A stretch of 33,020 nucleotides of DNA from a bacterium (GCA_028278125.1 JANQEY010000292.1:1-33020), one strand, 5' to 3'; shown: positions 6,893 through 15,144, numbered from the stretch's first letter. The notes: a model not told the origin generated them from the letters alone. Program-made: numbers and translations.

Positions 6893-9781
6893 CTGGACAT
6901 ACTCCCACAATCAGAACCTTTAACCCCTGAAGAGCTGGCTCGACTGGGGCTGAACCGTTTTGTCGCGATTGATCTTGAAACGACAGGCACCGATTCATCA
7001 AAAGATTCTGCCCTCGAACTGGGTGCTGTTGTATTTGAAGGCGGCATAGAGGTTGACCAGTACAGTGAACTGATCAACGTTGGATTCCCGATTCCTGATG
7101 TTATTACACGAATTACCGGGATAAGGGATGAAGATATTGTTGATGCCCCACCGATAGAAAACTTAGTTGATTCATACCTGGATTTAATCGGTGATAGCCC
7201 TGTCCTGGGGCAGAATGTAGACTTTGACCTTTCTTTTATTCGATCTGAGATCCGTCGTTTTCCCAAAGAAACTCGTCCAAAATGGAAAAACGGTATTGTC
7301 CATGATACCATGATCCTCAGCAGGTCATTTTTTCCAACTTTTTCAAGTTTCAGCCTGTCTTCCCTCTCAAGGATTTGCAAAACACCTAATGAAGAACACC
7401 ATCGTGCTGTTCATGACGCCCGGGCTACGGGTAAGATTTTTCTCAAATTGTTGTCGGCAATACGCAGAGTACCCTTTGGTGAGCTGCATGAGATGAGACG
7501 TTTGCTGGGAAATTCAGTTACCCCGATGGCTGATCTGCTCGATGGGTTTATTTCAATCGGACCCGGATCACTTGGTCCGATTCAAATCGAGATGCTTCCT
7601 GATAACAGGATCGGTCGATGGGATGGAAACGCGATAGATGAGCAGGTTGACAAGAAAACTGAAGCGGAATCAATAGAAGAATATTTCGAGGAGGATGGAT
7701 CTCTTTCGCGCCAGATTGATGATTTCCAGGTACGCCAGGGACAGGTCGATATGGCGCAGGAAGTCTATAATGTCTTCCGTGACGGTGGCACACTCCTGGC
7801 CGAAGCAGGAACCGGAACCGGAAAAAGCTTCGCCTACCTGTTGCCAGCGTTACTGCACTCTCGTGAAGGTGGAGGCAGGGTAGTAGTATCGACATATACA
7901 CGCCATCTTCAGGCTCAGCTATTTTATAAAGACCTTCCCACAATTAATGAGGCATTGGGGGGTGGATTCAGGGCGGTATTGCTCAAAGGCAGGAGTAATT
8001 ATATCTGCCATAGAAGGTTTGAGATTGTTACTTCTGATCCGGACAACCTTTTACTTGAAGAAAAGTTATCGCTGCTACCTTTAATAAGATGGCTGAATAT
8101 CACCCGTTCGGGTGACATCAGCGAAGTCCCGGGTTTCCTTCATGGCCGGAACAGGAGTGCCTGGTCAAGAATTACAGCCGATTCTGGTTATTGTACCGGA
8201 AGGGTATGTAAAGGATCAGGCAACTGTTTCCTGCACCGTATAAGGTCAAGTGCTTTATACGCGAATGTTTTGCTGGTCAACCATGCCCTTTTGTTCAGCG
8301 ATATCGCGGCAAAAGGTGGTGTCCTGGGCGATTATGACCAGGTAGTGTTTGACGAGGCACAACACCTGGAAAAAACCGCTGCCGCGCATCTTGGATTTGA
8401 GTACAATGATTATATGCTCAGGACTGTTCTTGGACTATTGTACGATCCGAAAACGGAACGAGGATTATTACCACGTTTACAGACTTCAGCCTTTGGGTTG
8501 TTGAAAACACCACTCGAGCGGGGAGATGTTGAAACTGATCCGCTTGATGAGGCAATTGATGCCGTAAATGAAACAATTGACTCAGGAAGCACTTTCGCAT
8601 CCCAACTGAATGATCTTCTCCACGAAAGGCATTCAACCGGGCAGAATTTTTATTCGCAGAAGATTCGCTATTTCGATGGTGAGGAAGAATTTGAGGCGAT
8701 TCATGAGGAAATATATACTCATTCGAAAAATCTGAAACATCTTAATGATAAACTGAACAAAATCTGCTCTGAACTGGAAGAACTGGAGCTTGAGCTGTCA
8801 TCAGGTGACGACCTGGCAGGTGAATTGAGACGTATATCCGGAACACTGCTGGAAGTTTCGGAAGCATTTAATACCCTTACCGGTAAAGGTCTGGAGGATG
8901 TAGTTTTCTGGTACGAACTATCAAATAATATCAACTATCCGCCAAGGTTGTATGGTGCTCCCTTAAATGTAGGTGAAGTACTGAACAGCAGGTTCTATCC
9001 TGGTCTTAAGAGTACAGTATTTACATCGGCGACACTTACGGTGGGTTCTGATTTTAATTACCTGGCCGGACGATTGGGACTCGAGGATTATTATTCCTCC
9101 ATTTATGATTCACCTTTTGATATGCGTGAGCAGGTCTATATAGGGATCGCATCATTCCTGGGTAATCCGAAATTTGAAGTTGAAAAATTTACTAAGGGTA
9201 TCGCCCGTATCAGCAGCCGTCTATCGACCGAGCTTGACGCAGGAACATTAACTCTGTTCACTTCCAATAAAATGCTCCGCGAAGCGTACACCCTGGCGAA
9301 GACTGAAATGGAAAACTCCGGCTGGCTCTTGCTTGGGCAGGGATTAGATGGTGGTCAGGCAAATATCCTACAGAGATTTAAAGCTGAACGGCAATCCGTT
9401 CTCTATGGCCTTGACAGTTTCTGGGAAGGGATTGATGTGCCGGGTAAAGCGCTCGAGTTATTGATTATTGCCCGTCTTCCTTTTGAGGTACCCACCGATC
9501 CATTGATCCAGGCACGGATGGAAAAGATCGAGCGTGAAGGCGGTAACCCGTTTATGGATTATACACTTCCTGAAGCAGCTCTGAAACTAAGGCAGGGGAT
9601 AGGAAGGCTGATCAGGAATATTGATGATTCCGGTGTTGTTGTAATCTGTGATCCACGGATTGTTAAAAGCCGCTGGGGAAAAACGATGCTTGATTCACTC
9701 CCGGTGCAGGCAATTGAGTATCGTGACTATAATTCCCTATTCAACGACTTCAAAAGCTTTCTGCACGGTTCCAACAATTAA
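6893..9781 (+). CDS. dinG: DnaQ-type 3'-5' exonuclease fused to DinG/XPD-type helicase
   Basis: This predicted DNA-repair enzyme combines a DEDDh exonuclease and a superfamily 2 Fe-S helicase. Numbering from the CTG at 6893 (962 residues), the exonuclease residues are D27 and E29 (AIDLETTG), D112 (NVDFD), H170 and D175. The helicase part has Walker A AGTGTGKS (K311), four cysteines spaced as an Fe-S cluster (C372, C434, C439, C445), box II written DEAQ (487-490), and a C-terminal motif VI region QGIGRLIRN. The order and length match Bacillus-type DinG. The oddity is the start. From the gcvPB stop to an ATG at 7310 the frame has no ATG, GTG or TTG, yet the whole exonuclease domain is encoded there. 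GAAGG at 6881-6885 is well spaced for CTG at 6893 (or ATC at 6890). A start at 7310 would delete most of the exonuclease. Function is confident; the exact start is not. Confidence 0.9.
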   Translation: MDILPQSEPLTPEELARLGLNRFVAIDLETTGTDSSKDSALELGAVVFEGGIEVDQYSELINVGFPIPDVITRITGIRDEDIVDAPPIENLVDSYLDLIGDSPVLGQNVDFDLSFIRSEIRRFPKETRPKWKNGIVHDTMILSRSFFPTFSSFSLSSLSRICKTPNEEHHRAVHDARATGKIFLKLLSAIRRVPFGELHEMRRLLGNSVTPMADLLDGFISIGPGSLGPIQIEMLPDNRIGRWDGNAIDEQVDKKTEAESIEEYFEEDGSLSRQIDDFQVRQGQVDMAQEVYNVFRDGGTLLAEAGTGTGKSFAYLLPALLHSREGGGRVVVSTYTRHLQAQLFYKDLPTINEALGGGFRAVLLKGRSNYICHRRFEIVTSDPDNLLLEEKLSLLPLIRWLNITRSGDISEVPGFLHGRNRSAWSRITADSGYCTGRVCKGSGNCFLHRIRSSALYANVLLVNHALLFSDIAAKGGVLGDYDQVVFDEAQHLEKTAAAHLGFEYNDYMLRTVLGLLYDPKTERGLLPRLQTSAFGLLKTPLERGDVETDPLDEAIDAVNETIDSGSTFASQLNDLLHERHSTGQNFYSQKIRYFDGEEEFEAIHEEIYTHSKNLKHLNDKLNKICSELEELELELSSGDDLAGELRRISGTLLEVSEAFNTLTGKGLEDVVFWYELSNNINYPPRLYGAPLNVGEVLNSRFYPGLKSTVFTSATLTVGSDFNYLAGRLGLEDYYSSIYDSPFDMREQVYIGIASFLGNPKFEVEKFTKGIARISSRLSTELDAGTLTLFTSNKMLREAYTLAKTEMENSGWLLLGQGLDGGQANILQRFKAERQSVLYGLDSFWEGIDVPGKALELLIIARLPFEVPTDPLIQARMEKIEREGGNPFMDYTLPEAALKLRQGIGRLIRNIDDSGVVVICDPRIVKSRWGKTMLDSLPVQAIEYRDYNSLFNDFKSFLHGSNN

Positions 9782-9803
9782 ATCTGAAGATAATTTTTAC
9801 TAT

Positions 9804-10177
9804 GTGTAGCCCGGGTTGGCCTGCAACCCGGGATTAATAATAACATCGAGTATTGAAGTGTAGCCCGGACCGCCCCCGGTCCGGGAATATCGGAATTACT
9901 ACGGATGGTTTTGCTAATCAAATAACCAGGAAGAGGTTGCTTCTCTACACTACGTTTCGCCCACAATGACGTAATCAGAATGGCAGCCCGGGATCACCGC
10001 ATCCCGGAAAAAGCTGAGATGAGATAGAAGATTATTTAATTAAAAGATTGACACCCGACAATAATGTCGGGCCACCCATTTTTATCAAAAGTGTAGCCCG
10101 GGGTGGCTCGCAACCCGGGATTAATAATAAGGTCAAATGTTCATAGGAATCCCGGACCGCCCACGGTCAGGGATAGC
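9804..10177. repeat. Cluster of GC-rich hairpin repeats (TAGCCCGG...CCGGG family)
   Basis: The gap between dinG and ogt holds at least five related imperfect palindromes and one distinct one. Units at about 9804-9842 and 10091-10130 share GTGTAGCCCGGG/GGGTGGC, then GCAACCCGGGATTAATAATAA. The unit at 9858-9888 has GTGTAGCCCGGACCG then CGGTCCGGGAAT, a near-perfect stem. The unit at 9982-10008 has CAGCCCGGGAT/ATCCCGG. The unit at 10148-10176 is CCCGGACCG/CGGTCAGGG. A different small stem, CCCGACA/TGTCGGG, occurs at 10054-10071. They resemble REP/BIME-type dispersed elements found between genes in many bacteria. They could also act as mRNA stabilisers or terminators for the two converging genes. 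No transposase is present. Which unit boundaries are real is uncertain. Confidence 0.75.
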
Positions 10178-10184
10178 TGAAATT

Positions 10185-10715
10185 CTAGTATTCCGGCAGC
10201 AGTTCAACTTTTTCAAGCTCGAGAAGTTTTCTTTTCAGGTGAACACCGCCCGTAAATCCACCCAGACATCCATTGGCAGGTAGAACACGGTGGCAGGGAA
10301 TAAATAGCGGAACCGGATTACGTGCCATGGCTGAACCGACAGCCCTTGCTGCTCCCGGATGACCTGCTTTGGTTGCAAGTTCACCATAGGTGATTGTCTG
10401 GCCGAAATTAACCTGTCGTAGCGAATTATATATAGATTCTACAAAAGGAGTATGTGCGCATTCAAAGGAAATTTCTACATCAGAAAGAATGGAAGGATCT
10501 CCCCGGGAAAAGTATTTTTCGAGTATATTAACGACATCCTGCGCATTTTTTCCGTTAAATTGAGCTCCAGGGTAATGCCTGTTCAGCCAGGATTCAGGAT
10601 CTTCACAATTAAGCTTGACTTGTCGGATTTTTTTATCTTTTAATACTACGAGAACAGTCCCGACGGGAGTATTTTCAAGCCTTGATGCTTCTACCTGAGG
10701 TTTAATTTCTTCCAT
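10185..10715 (-). CDS. ogt: Methylated-DNA--protein-cysteine S-methyltransferase
   Basis: This suicide DNA-repair protein removes methyl groups from O6-methylguanine onto its own cysteine. The 176 residues match Ogt/MGMT proteins. There is a variable N-terminal domain (about 1-85), then the DNA-binding and active-site domain with GQTITYGELATKAGHPGAARAVGSA. The acceptor motif IPCHRV lies about 35 residues from the C-terminus, followed by GCLGGFTGGVHLKRKLLELE. AGGA lies about 10 bases before the ATG. The gene converges on dinG across the hairpin-repeat cluster, the last unit of which ends a few bases from its stop. It is divergent from the unknown gene at 10765, with 49 bp between the two starts, so they may share a promoter region. 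There is no ada-type regulatory domain. Confidence 0.95.
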   Translation of the reverse strand: MEEIKPQVEASRLENTPVGTVLVVLKDKKIRQVKLNCEDPESWLNRHYPGAQFNGKNAQDVVNILEKYFSRGDPSILSDVEISFECAHTPFVESIYNSLRQVNFGQTITYGELATKAGHPGAARAVGSAMARNPVPLFIPCHRVLPANGCLGGFTGGVHLKRKLLELEKVELLPEY

Positions 10716-10764
10716 TCCGGATAATCCTGGATATTAGTAGACAGAATAAATAAAGGATAATAAT

Positions 10765-11142
10765 ATGATATTGAAGTTAACAAAAGATGAGCTTAATAGT
10801 ATTCTCAAAGCGAAACTTGATCAGAAAGTCAGAGTCAGGATCAAAAAACTCGACGATGATCTCATTACAGTAAATATTCAGAAGGGACTCAGTTTTGATG
10901 TTAATCTAACCAGGTTCAAGATTGAAGAAGACTGGATTACCGCTGAATTTAAACAGCCATTATTAAATCAGCTATTTGCATTGATACCTGCTGCTACTAT
11001 AAAAGAAAAGATCCGGATATCGGATGGTAGGTTTGGGATCAGGATACCGGACAAAGTTTTTCAATATGCGGAAATCAGGGCTTTAAACATAACTCATAGA
11101 GAATTTATAATAGAACTAAAAATTCAATCACAAAATATTTAA
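10765..11142 (+). CDS. Hypothetical protein, 125 residues
   Basis: I do not recognise this protein. It is a short, soluble-looking product with no signal peptide or membrane segment. It is rich in Lys, Ile, Asp and Glu and has an alternating hydrophobic/charged pattern suggesting mostly beta strands, for example the stretches around VRVRIKKLDDDLITVNI and EFIIELKIQS. There are no cysteines and no obvious catalytic motif. An AAGGA-type ribosome-binding site precedes the ATG by about seven bases, which supports it as a real gene. It starts 49 bp from ogt on the opposite strand and ends three bases from the converging VCBS-repeat gene. Context does not give a function. Confidence 0.7.
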   Translation: MILKLTKDELNSILKAKLDQKVRVRIKKLDDDLITVNIQKGLSFDVNLTRFKIEEDWITAEFKQPLLNQLFALIPAATIKEKIRISDGRFGIRIPDKVFQYAEIRALNITHREFIIELKIQSQNI

Positions 11143-11145
11143 AAC

Positions 11146-12638
11146 TTATTTTAAAAGAACAATCTTCTTGATTTCATTCATTTTCCCCGGTACAAGGACA
11201 TTTATAAAATAAATTCCCGTGGATATATTTTTACCATTAAAATTAAAATTATGAATACCTTCACTATGTTGTCCTTCGTGAAGAGAAGCAATTCTTTGCC
11301 CTGCCAGATTATAAATGCTCACACTTAATTCAGAAGGATCTGGAAGTGAAACCTGGATTGTTGTCTGATCGTTGAAAGGATTGGGAAATATTGACCTGAT
11401 TGAATAATTGTTGGGATTTGAAGTATCAGAAATATTATCCTCAACATCGACTTCTATATAATCATTACGGTACCATGAAATCTTGTCATCATAAAATGCT
11501 GCTGCCACTATATCGTAGTCACCATCGCCATCAAGATCAACGCTGTGGATATCTTTTATATATCCTGCTTCATCATCAATTGTCAATTCAGGTCCAAAGT
11601 TTCCCATGCCATCTATATTCTCAAACCACATAACCTGGTCACTGGCTGATGCAGCAAAAATATCCTGATCACCGTCAAGGTCGATATCGACACAGAAGAC
11701 AGATTCTGCATTACCGGCCACTCAGATATTATTTGCTGCGGACCGAAATTTCCGGATCCATCGGTATTCTCATACCACGCTATCTTTGCATCATGTGCAG
11801 ATGCAGAGACAACATCTATATCATCATCATTGTCTAAATCAGTTCCGAATACGGACATTGGGTAATTAACATCGAAAGATATTGTTGACTCTGTTCCTAT
11901 CGTTCCATTAGGATAGGAATTTTCAAACCAGGAAATTCTACCTGCATTCCCGAAACCCCTTGCACTCAGGATATCTTTATAGCCGTCTCCGTCAATATCA
12001 GAAGTAAAAAGGGCTTCATAATTAACAGGGAGATAAGGTTCTTCGATAAAATCCCAGAGTGGAAATGCAGGTAGTTCTCTGTAATCTTCGTAATAGTTAA
12101 TTGAGTTAGTGCCTGCAGATACTAATTCGATATAACCATCATTATCAAAGTCATCGCAAAAAACAGTGTAAGATGCTGACTGTGTGAAAAGGATCAGCTG
12201 TCGTGGTCCAAAATTCCCCAGACCGTCAGTATTTTCATACCAGGCAACTATATCATCATTTATCGATGCTGACACAACATCATAGTCACCATCTAAATCA
12301 AGATCAGCACTGTAAACAGAAGTTGCACCCTCAGCTTCGGTAGTTATGATACGTTGTTCACCGAAAACTCCAAGGCCATTTATATTTTCATACCAGGCGA
12401 TTTTGTCATCCATCAACGAAGCTGAGAGTATATCAAAATCACCATCGCCGTCAATGTCGGCACTAAAAACTGATCTTGGTCTAATTGTTTCGTTCGTAAC
12501 CATTATTGCTTCACTGAAAACGACTTCCTGGGCTGATGTGTTGATCGGTAGGAAAAAAGAGAGGAAAATCATGATCAATGTGAAGACTCCAATTGATTTT
12601 TCTTTAGAGATAATAGATAGAGATCGATGGTTTGGCAT
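11146..12638 (-). pseudogene. Secreted VCBS/FG-GAP-repeat protein with T9SS sorting domain, frameshifted
   Basis: This reads as one gene split between two frames. The 5' part (12638 down to about 11722) has a signal peptide (hydrophobic core about residues 18-36, cleavage near TSAQE) and five repeats with Ca-binding-like loops such as DIDGDGDFD, DLDLDGDYD and DLDNDDDID. The 3' part, in another frame from 11721, continues with two more repeats (DIDLDGDQD, DLDGDGDYD), then FPNPFN and a type-A T9SS sorting domain ending KKIVLLK. Repeat spacing (eight residues between I-I and S-V-F) is restored exactly by adding one base near 11721-11723, giving about 497 residues. So a one-base deletion, real or an assembly error, breaks it. 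A G-rich ribosome-binding site precedes the ATG. If intact it would be a beta-propeller-like, cell-surface or secreted protein of unknown ligand. Confidence 0.85.
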
Positions 12639-12712
12639 GATTTCCCCCCAAGTATGATACTATAAACTATATGTAGATTAATCAATATTTCAATAGAAAA
12701 GGATGTATGAAC

Positions 12713-12744
12713 GAAAAATCCGCTCAGACTAGTTCTGAACGGAT
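12713..12744 (-). terminator. Rho-independent terminator after citF
   Basis: On the minus strand an 11-bp stem with one mismatch (ATCCGTTCAGA pairing with TCTGAGCGGAT, 5-nt loop, 12718-12744) is followed by a run of five T. It lies about 30 nt past the citF stop and about 75 nt before the start of the VCBS-repeat gene, so it ends the yedF/citF transcript. Confidence 0.88.
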
Positions 12745-12772
12745 AATAATCATAGATGTATTTATTGTGATT

Positions 12773-14332
12773 CTATAGCTTAACCTGCTTAACAGTATCA
12801 ATTACAGTTCCATCTACCCATTTAACAACAGCAATATCGCTATCCATAAGTTCCGGTTTTGCGGGAGGACCGCCGGCAAGGTACTCGACTTCTTCTTTGA
12901 TCTGTTCTATCGGTTTGATTGGCAGACCACTTCTCTTCGTCTTCTTTATTAAATCTTCACGAAGTGGATTAATCGCTATTCCACGCTCAGTGACTATGAC
13001 ATCAATCAATTCACCAGGACCAACAAGGGTTGTGACTTCATCGACAATAATCGGCATCCGGTCACGTATTGAGGGGATGGGGAGGATGGTACATTTGCTG
13101 AAGAGACAGTTCTGCCAGCCACCGATACCGTGAAGAAGCCTGCCATCGGAATGGGTTACAACATTGGCGTTAAAATTGACATCAACTTCTGTAGCACCCA
13201 GTACCACAGCATCGATCATGCTGGCGAAATTACCCTTTCCGTGATAGTTGTAGCTGGTGAAAGGACTGGTATTTATATGCCCGGGATTTTCACGCATGCT
13301 GCGTACACCTTCCAGGTCAAAAGTCTGGCCGTCAAGTATATAGTCCGTGAGTCCTTCTTCAAGCATTTCTACCAGGTATTGTGTCGATCCACCCCGGATA
13401 AATCGTGCTTTAATGCCTTTTTCGCGCATTTTGTTACTAATGTAGATGGCAAAAGCGAGAGCTGTCCCGCCTGCGCCAGCCTGGAATGACCAGCCGTCTT
13501 TAAGAATTCCGGCAGCTTCTACAAACCTGGCGGTGTATTCCGCGATCAGGAGGCGGTCAGGAGATTTTGTTATTTTGGTTGTACCGCTAACAATCTTTGA
13601 AGGATCGCCAATTTTATCGAGGACAACTACTGAATCAACGTTCTGTCCCTGTATCTGCCAGGGATAACAGGGGAAAGGCACAAGGTTATCAGTAACTACT
13701 ATAACTTTATCGGCGTAAATGCTGTCTGCGAGAGCAAATCCGAGTAGTCCGCATGCTGAGGGACCTCGGTCGCCGGTACAATTTCCGAATGAATCAGCTG
13801 TTGGTGCGGCGATAATGGCTACATCAATGTGGACATCACCATCCTGGATTGCCTGCCATCTTCCGCCGTGACTACGAAGTACGCCAAGACCACGCATTTT
13901 ACCCTGGCTAGCGTAATCACCGAGCGGCCCGTTCATCGAACCTTCAATATGGTGAATTGTCCCGTCTTCCAGTCGGTCGATCAGGGGAGCATGGCAGGGG
14001 AATGATGCTGAGGGGAACCAAACCAGGTCTTTAACACCCATCTTGGCGGCTTCATCAAATACCTTGTTCATGACCAGGTCACCATTACGGAAATGGTGAT
14101 GGTTTGATATTGTCATACCGCTTTTTAACCCTGCTTTCTCCAGCGCTACCATCAAGGATCCTACAACTTTGTTCCCGTCAGCAGGGTAATCGGCGCATGT
14201 GGTTATCTTTGGTGCGGTTTTTTTACCTGATGGTTTATATTTTCCTACACCCTTAAAAGGAACCTGTTTTTTACCATTGATAACGCTTGGAACAGATCGT
14301 CCCGCGGCATTTTTCTTATATCTGGTGGTCAT
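12773..14332 (-). CDS. citF: Citrate lyase alpha subunit-like CoA-transferase
   Basis: It resembles CitF across its full length of 519 residues. In citrate lyase this subunit swaps acetyl for citrate on the acyl-carrier protein. Family segments seen include GLKSGMTISNHHHFRNGD near the N-terminus, FIRGGSTQYLVEMLEEGL, VVLGATEVDVNFNANVVTHSDG, and the C-terminal GTVIDTVKQVKL. Two things are unusual. The partner genes citC, citD, citE, citX and citG are absent from the neighbourhood. The glycine-rich GGHSDTA-type segment I remember from E. coli CitF is here GGWQNCLFSKC. So it may act on another CoA ester, or the partners may lie elsewhere. It is the last gene of a tight run (yedF, C_GCAxxG_C_C protein, citF; gaps of 2 and 9 bases) followed by a terminator. 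Confidence 0.82.
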   Translation of the reverse strand: MTTRYKKNAAGRSVPSVINGKKQVPFKGVGKYKPSGKKTAPKITTCADYPADGNKVVGSLMVALEKAGLKSGMTISNHHHFRNGDLVMNKVFDEAAKMGVKDLVWFPSASFPCHAPLIDRLEDGTIHHIEGSMNGPLGDYASQGKMRGLGVLRSHGGRWQAIQDGDVHIDVAIIAAPTADSFGNCTGDRGPSACGLLGFALADSIYADKVIVVTDNLVPFPCYPWQIQGQNVDSVVVLDKIGDPSKIVSGTTKITKSPDRLLIAEYTARFVEAAGILKDGWSFQAGAGGTALAFAIYISNKMREKGIKARFIRGGSTQYLVEMLEEGLTDYILDGQTFDLEGVRSMRENPGHINTSPFTSYNYHGKGNFASMIDAVVLGATEVDVNFNANVVTHSDGRLLHGIGGWQNCLFSKCTILPIPSIRDRMPIIVDEVTTLVGPGELIDVIVTERGIAINPLREDLIKKTKRSGLPIKPIEQIKEEVEYLAGGPPAKPELMDSDIAVVKWVDGTVIDTVKQVKL

Positions 14333-14341
14333 TTTATACTT

Positions 14342-14788
14342 TCAACTATTTTCCTGGATCATCTCTTCCAGTATTTCCGCTGCAACACGAACGAAATTAG
14401 GACAAACCTCTTTAAAAACTCTTAGTTGCTCAGCTTCAGCGTATTGCCTCGGATCTGAAAGATCGTAACCGATTAATTCTTTACAATGAGTTTCATTGAA
14501 CCTGTCCCTGAAACGATCAATAAACTCGACACCAAGATTTTTGATGAATTCGAAACTTTTCTCGTCTTCATCAGAACCGGGACCGAAAATAAGACCCAGA
14601 ACCATCAAAGATCCCGTCACCGCGCCACAAGTTTCTCCACGAGAACAGATCCCGCCCCCAAATGGTGAAGCCAGTTTCATCGCTATTTCAAAATCGAGGC
14701 CGTATTTCTCGGAATAGGTGGTCAGAATCGCCTGGGAGCAAAGTGCTTTGCCCTTGAAGAATGCTTCAGCTTTTTCTTCTCTTTTCAT
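14342..14788 (-). CDS. C_GCAxxG_C_C family protein
   Basis: This small cysteine-rich protein (148 residues) belongs to the family named for its conserved cysteine pattern. Visible are ALCSQAIL (first Cys), the GGGICSRGETCGAVTGSLMVLG core, HCKELIG and EVCPNFV. Members are presumed redox or metal-binding proteins, but their reaction is not established. There is no signal peptide or membrane segment, so it is cytoplasmic. Its ATG lies two bases after the yedF stop with no clear ribosome-binding site of its own, which points to translational coupling. citF starts nine bases after its stop. Co-occurrence with yedF fits a role in thiol/selenium-type metabolism; that is inference. Confidence 0.87.
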   Translation of the reverse strand: MKREEKAEAFFKGKALCSQAILTTYSEKYGLDFEIAMKLASPFGGGICSRGETCGAVTGSLMVLGLIFGPGSDEDEKSFEFIKNLGVEFIDRFRDRFNETHCKELIGYDLSDPRQYAEAEQLRVFKEVCPNFVRVAAEILEEMIQENS

Positions 14789-14790
14789 TT

Positions 14791-15144
14791 TTACAGGGAT
14801 ATGACTTTATCTGCTTCGAATAATGTATTTGTTATTTCGACCATGTTTGATTCTTTACCTGCGGCCAGTTTTTGCGACAGGTTAAAATGGTTCAGGCAGG
14901 TACCACATGATAGAATGGTAATACCCTTTTCCTCGAGATCCTTCAACGTTTCCAAAACCATGGAATCTTCACAGGCAAGGAAAACACCGGAATTGTAAAA
15001 TATGATTGATTTCAAATTATGGTCGGATTGCGACAATACATCCAGGAATGAACCGGTAAGTTTTTTTCCAAGTTCTTTATCTCCATGTCCCATCGATTCA
15101 CTGGAAATTCTGATTACTGTTTTATCTTTCCCGTTATTAACCAT
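14791..15144 (-). CDS. yedF: YedF-like (DsrE-fold) sulfurtransferase-like protein, C-terminal domain only
   Basis: The 117 residues match the C-terminal half of the YedF family linked to selenium metabolism. It has ISSESMGHGDKELGKKL, then IIFYNSGVFLACEDS, the cysteine pair in ILSCGTC, and the closing EADKVISL. The usual N-terminal TusA-like domain (with its CPxP motif) is missing, so this is a single-domain version. I chose the ATG at 15144 because GAGGT lies eight bases before it. An upstream in-frame TTG at 15159 would overlap that site. It starts the tight run yedF, C_GCAxxG_C_C, citF and lies 41 nt after the stop of the large propeller gene on the same strand, so it may have its own promoter or be read through. 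No selenium genes (selA, selB, selD) are in the window. Confidence 0.85.
   Translation of the reverse strand: MVNNGKDKTVIRISSESMGHGDKELGKKLTGSFLDVLSQSDHNLKSIIFYNSGVFLACEDSMVLETLKDLEEKGITILSCGTCLNHFNLSQKLAAGKESNMVEITNTLFEADKVISL

Noticed and set aside
7310..9781. ATG at 7310 as the start of the helicase gene
   Set aside because: It would discard exonuclease residues D27, E29 and D112, which are clearly encoded in the same frame upstream.
9804..10177. CRISPR array
   Set aside because: Units differ in length and sequence, spacers are irregular, each unit is itself a palindrome, and no cas gene is present.
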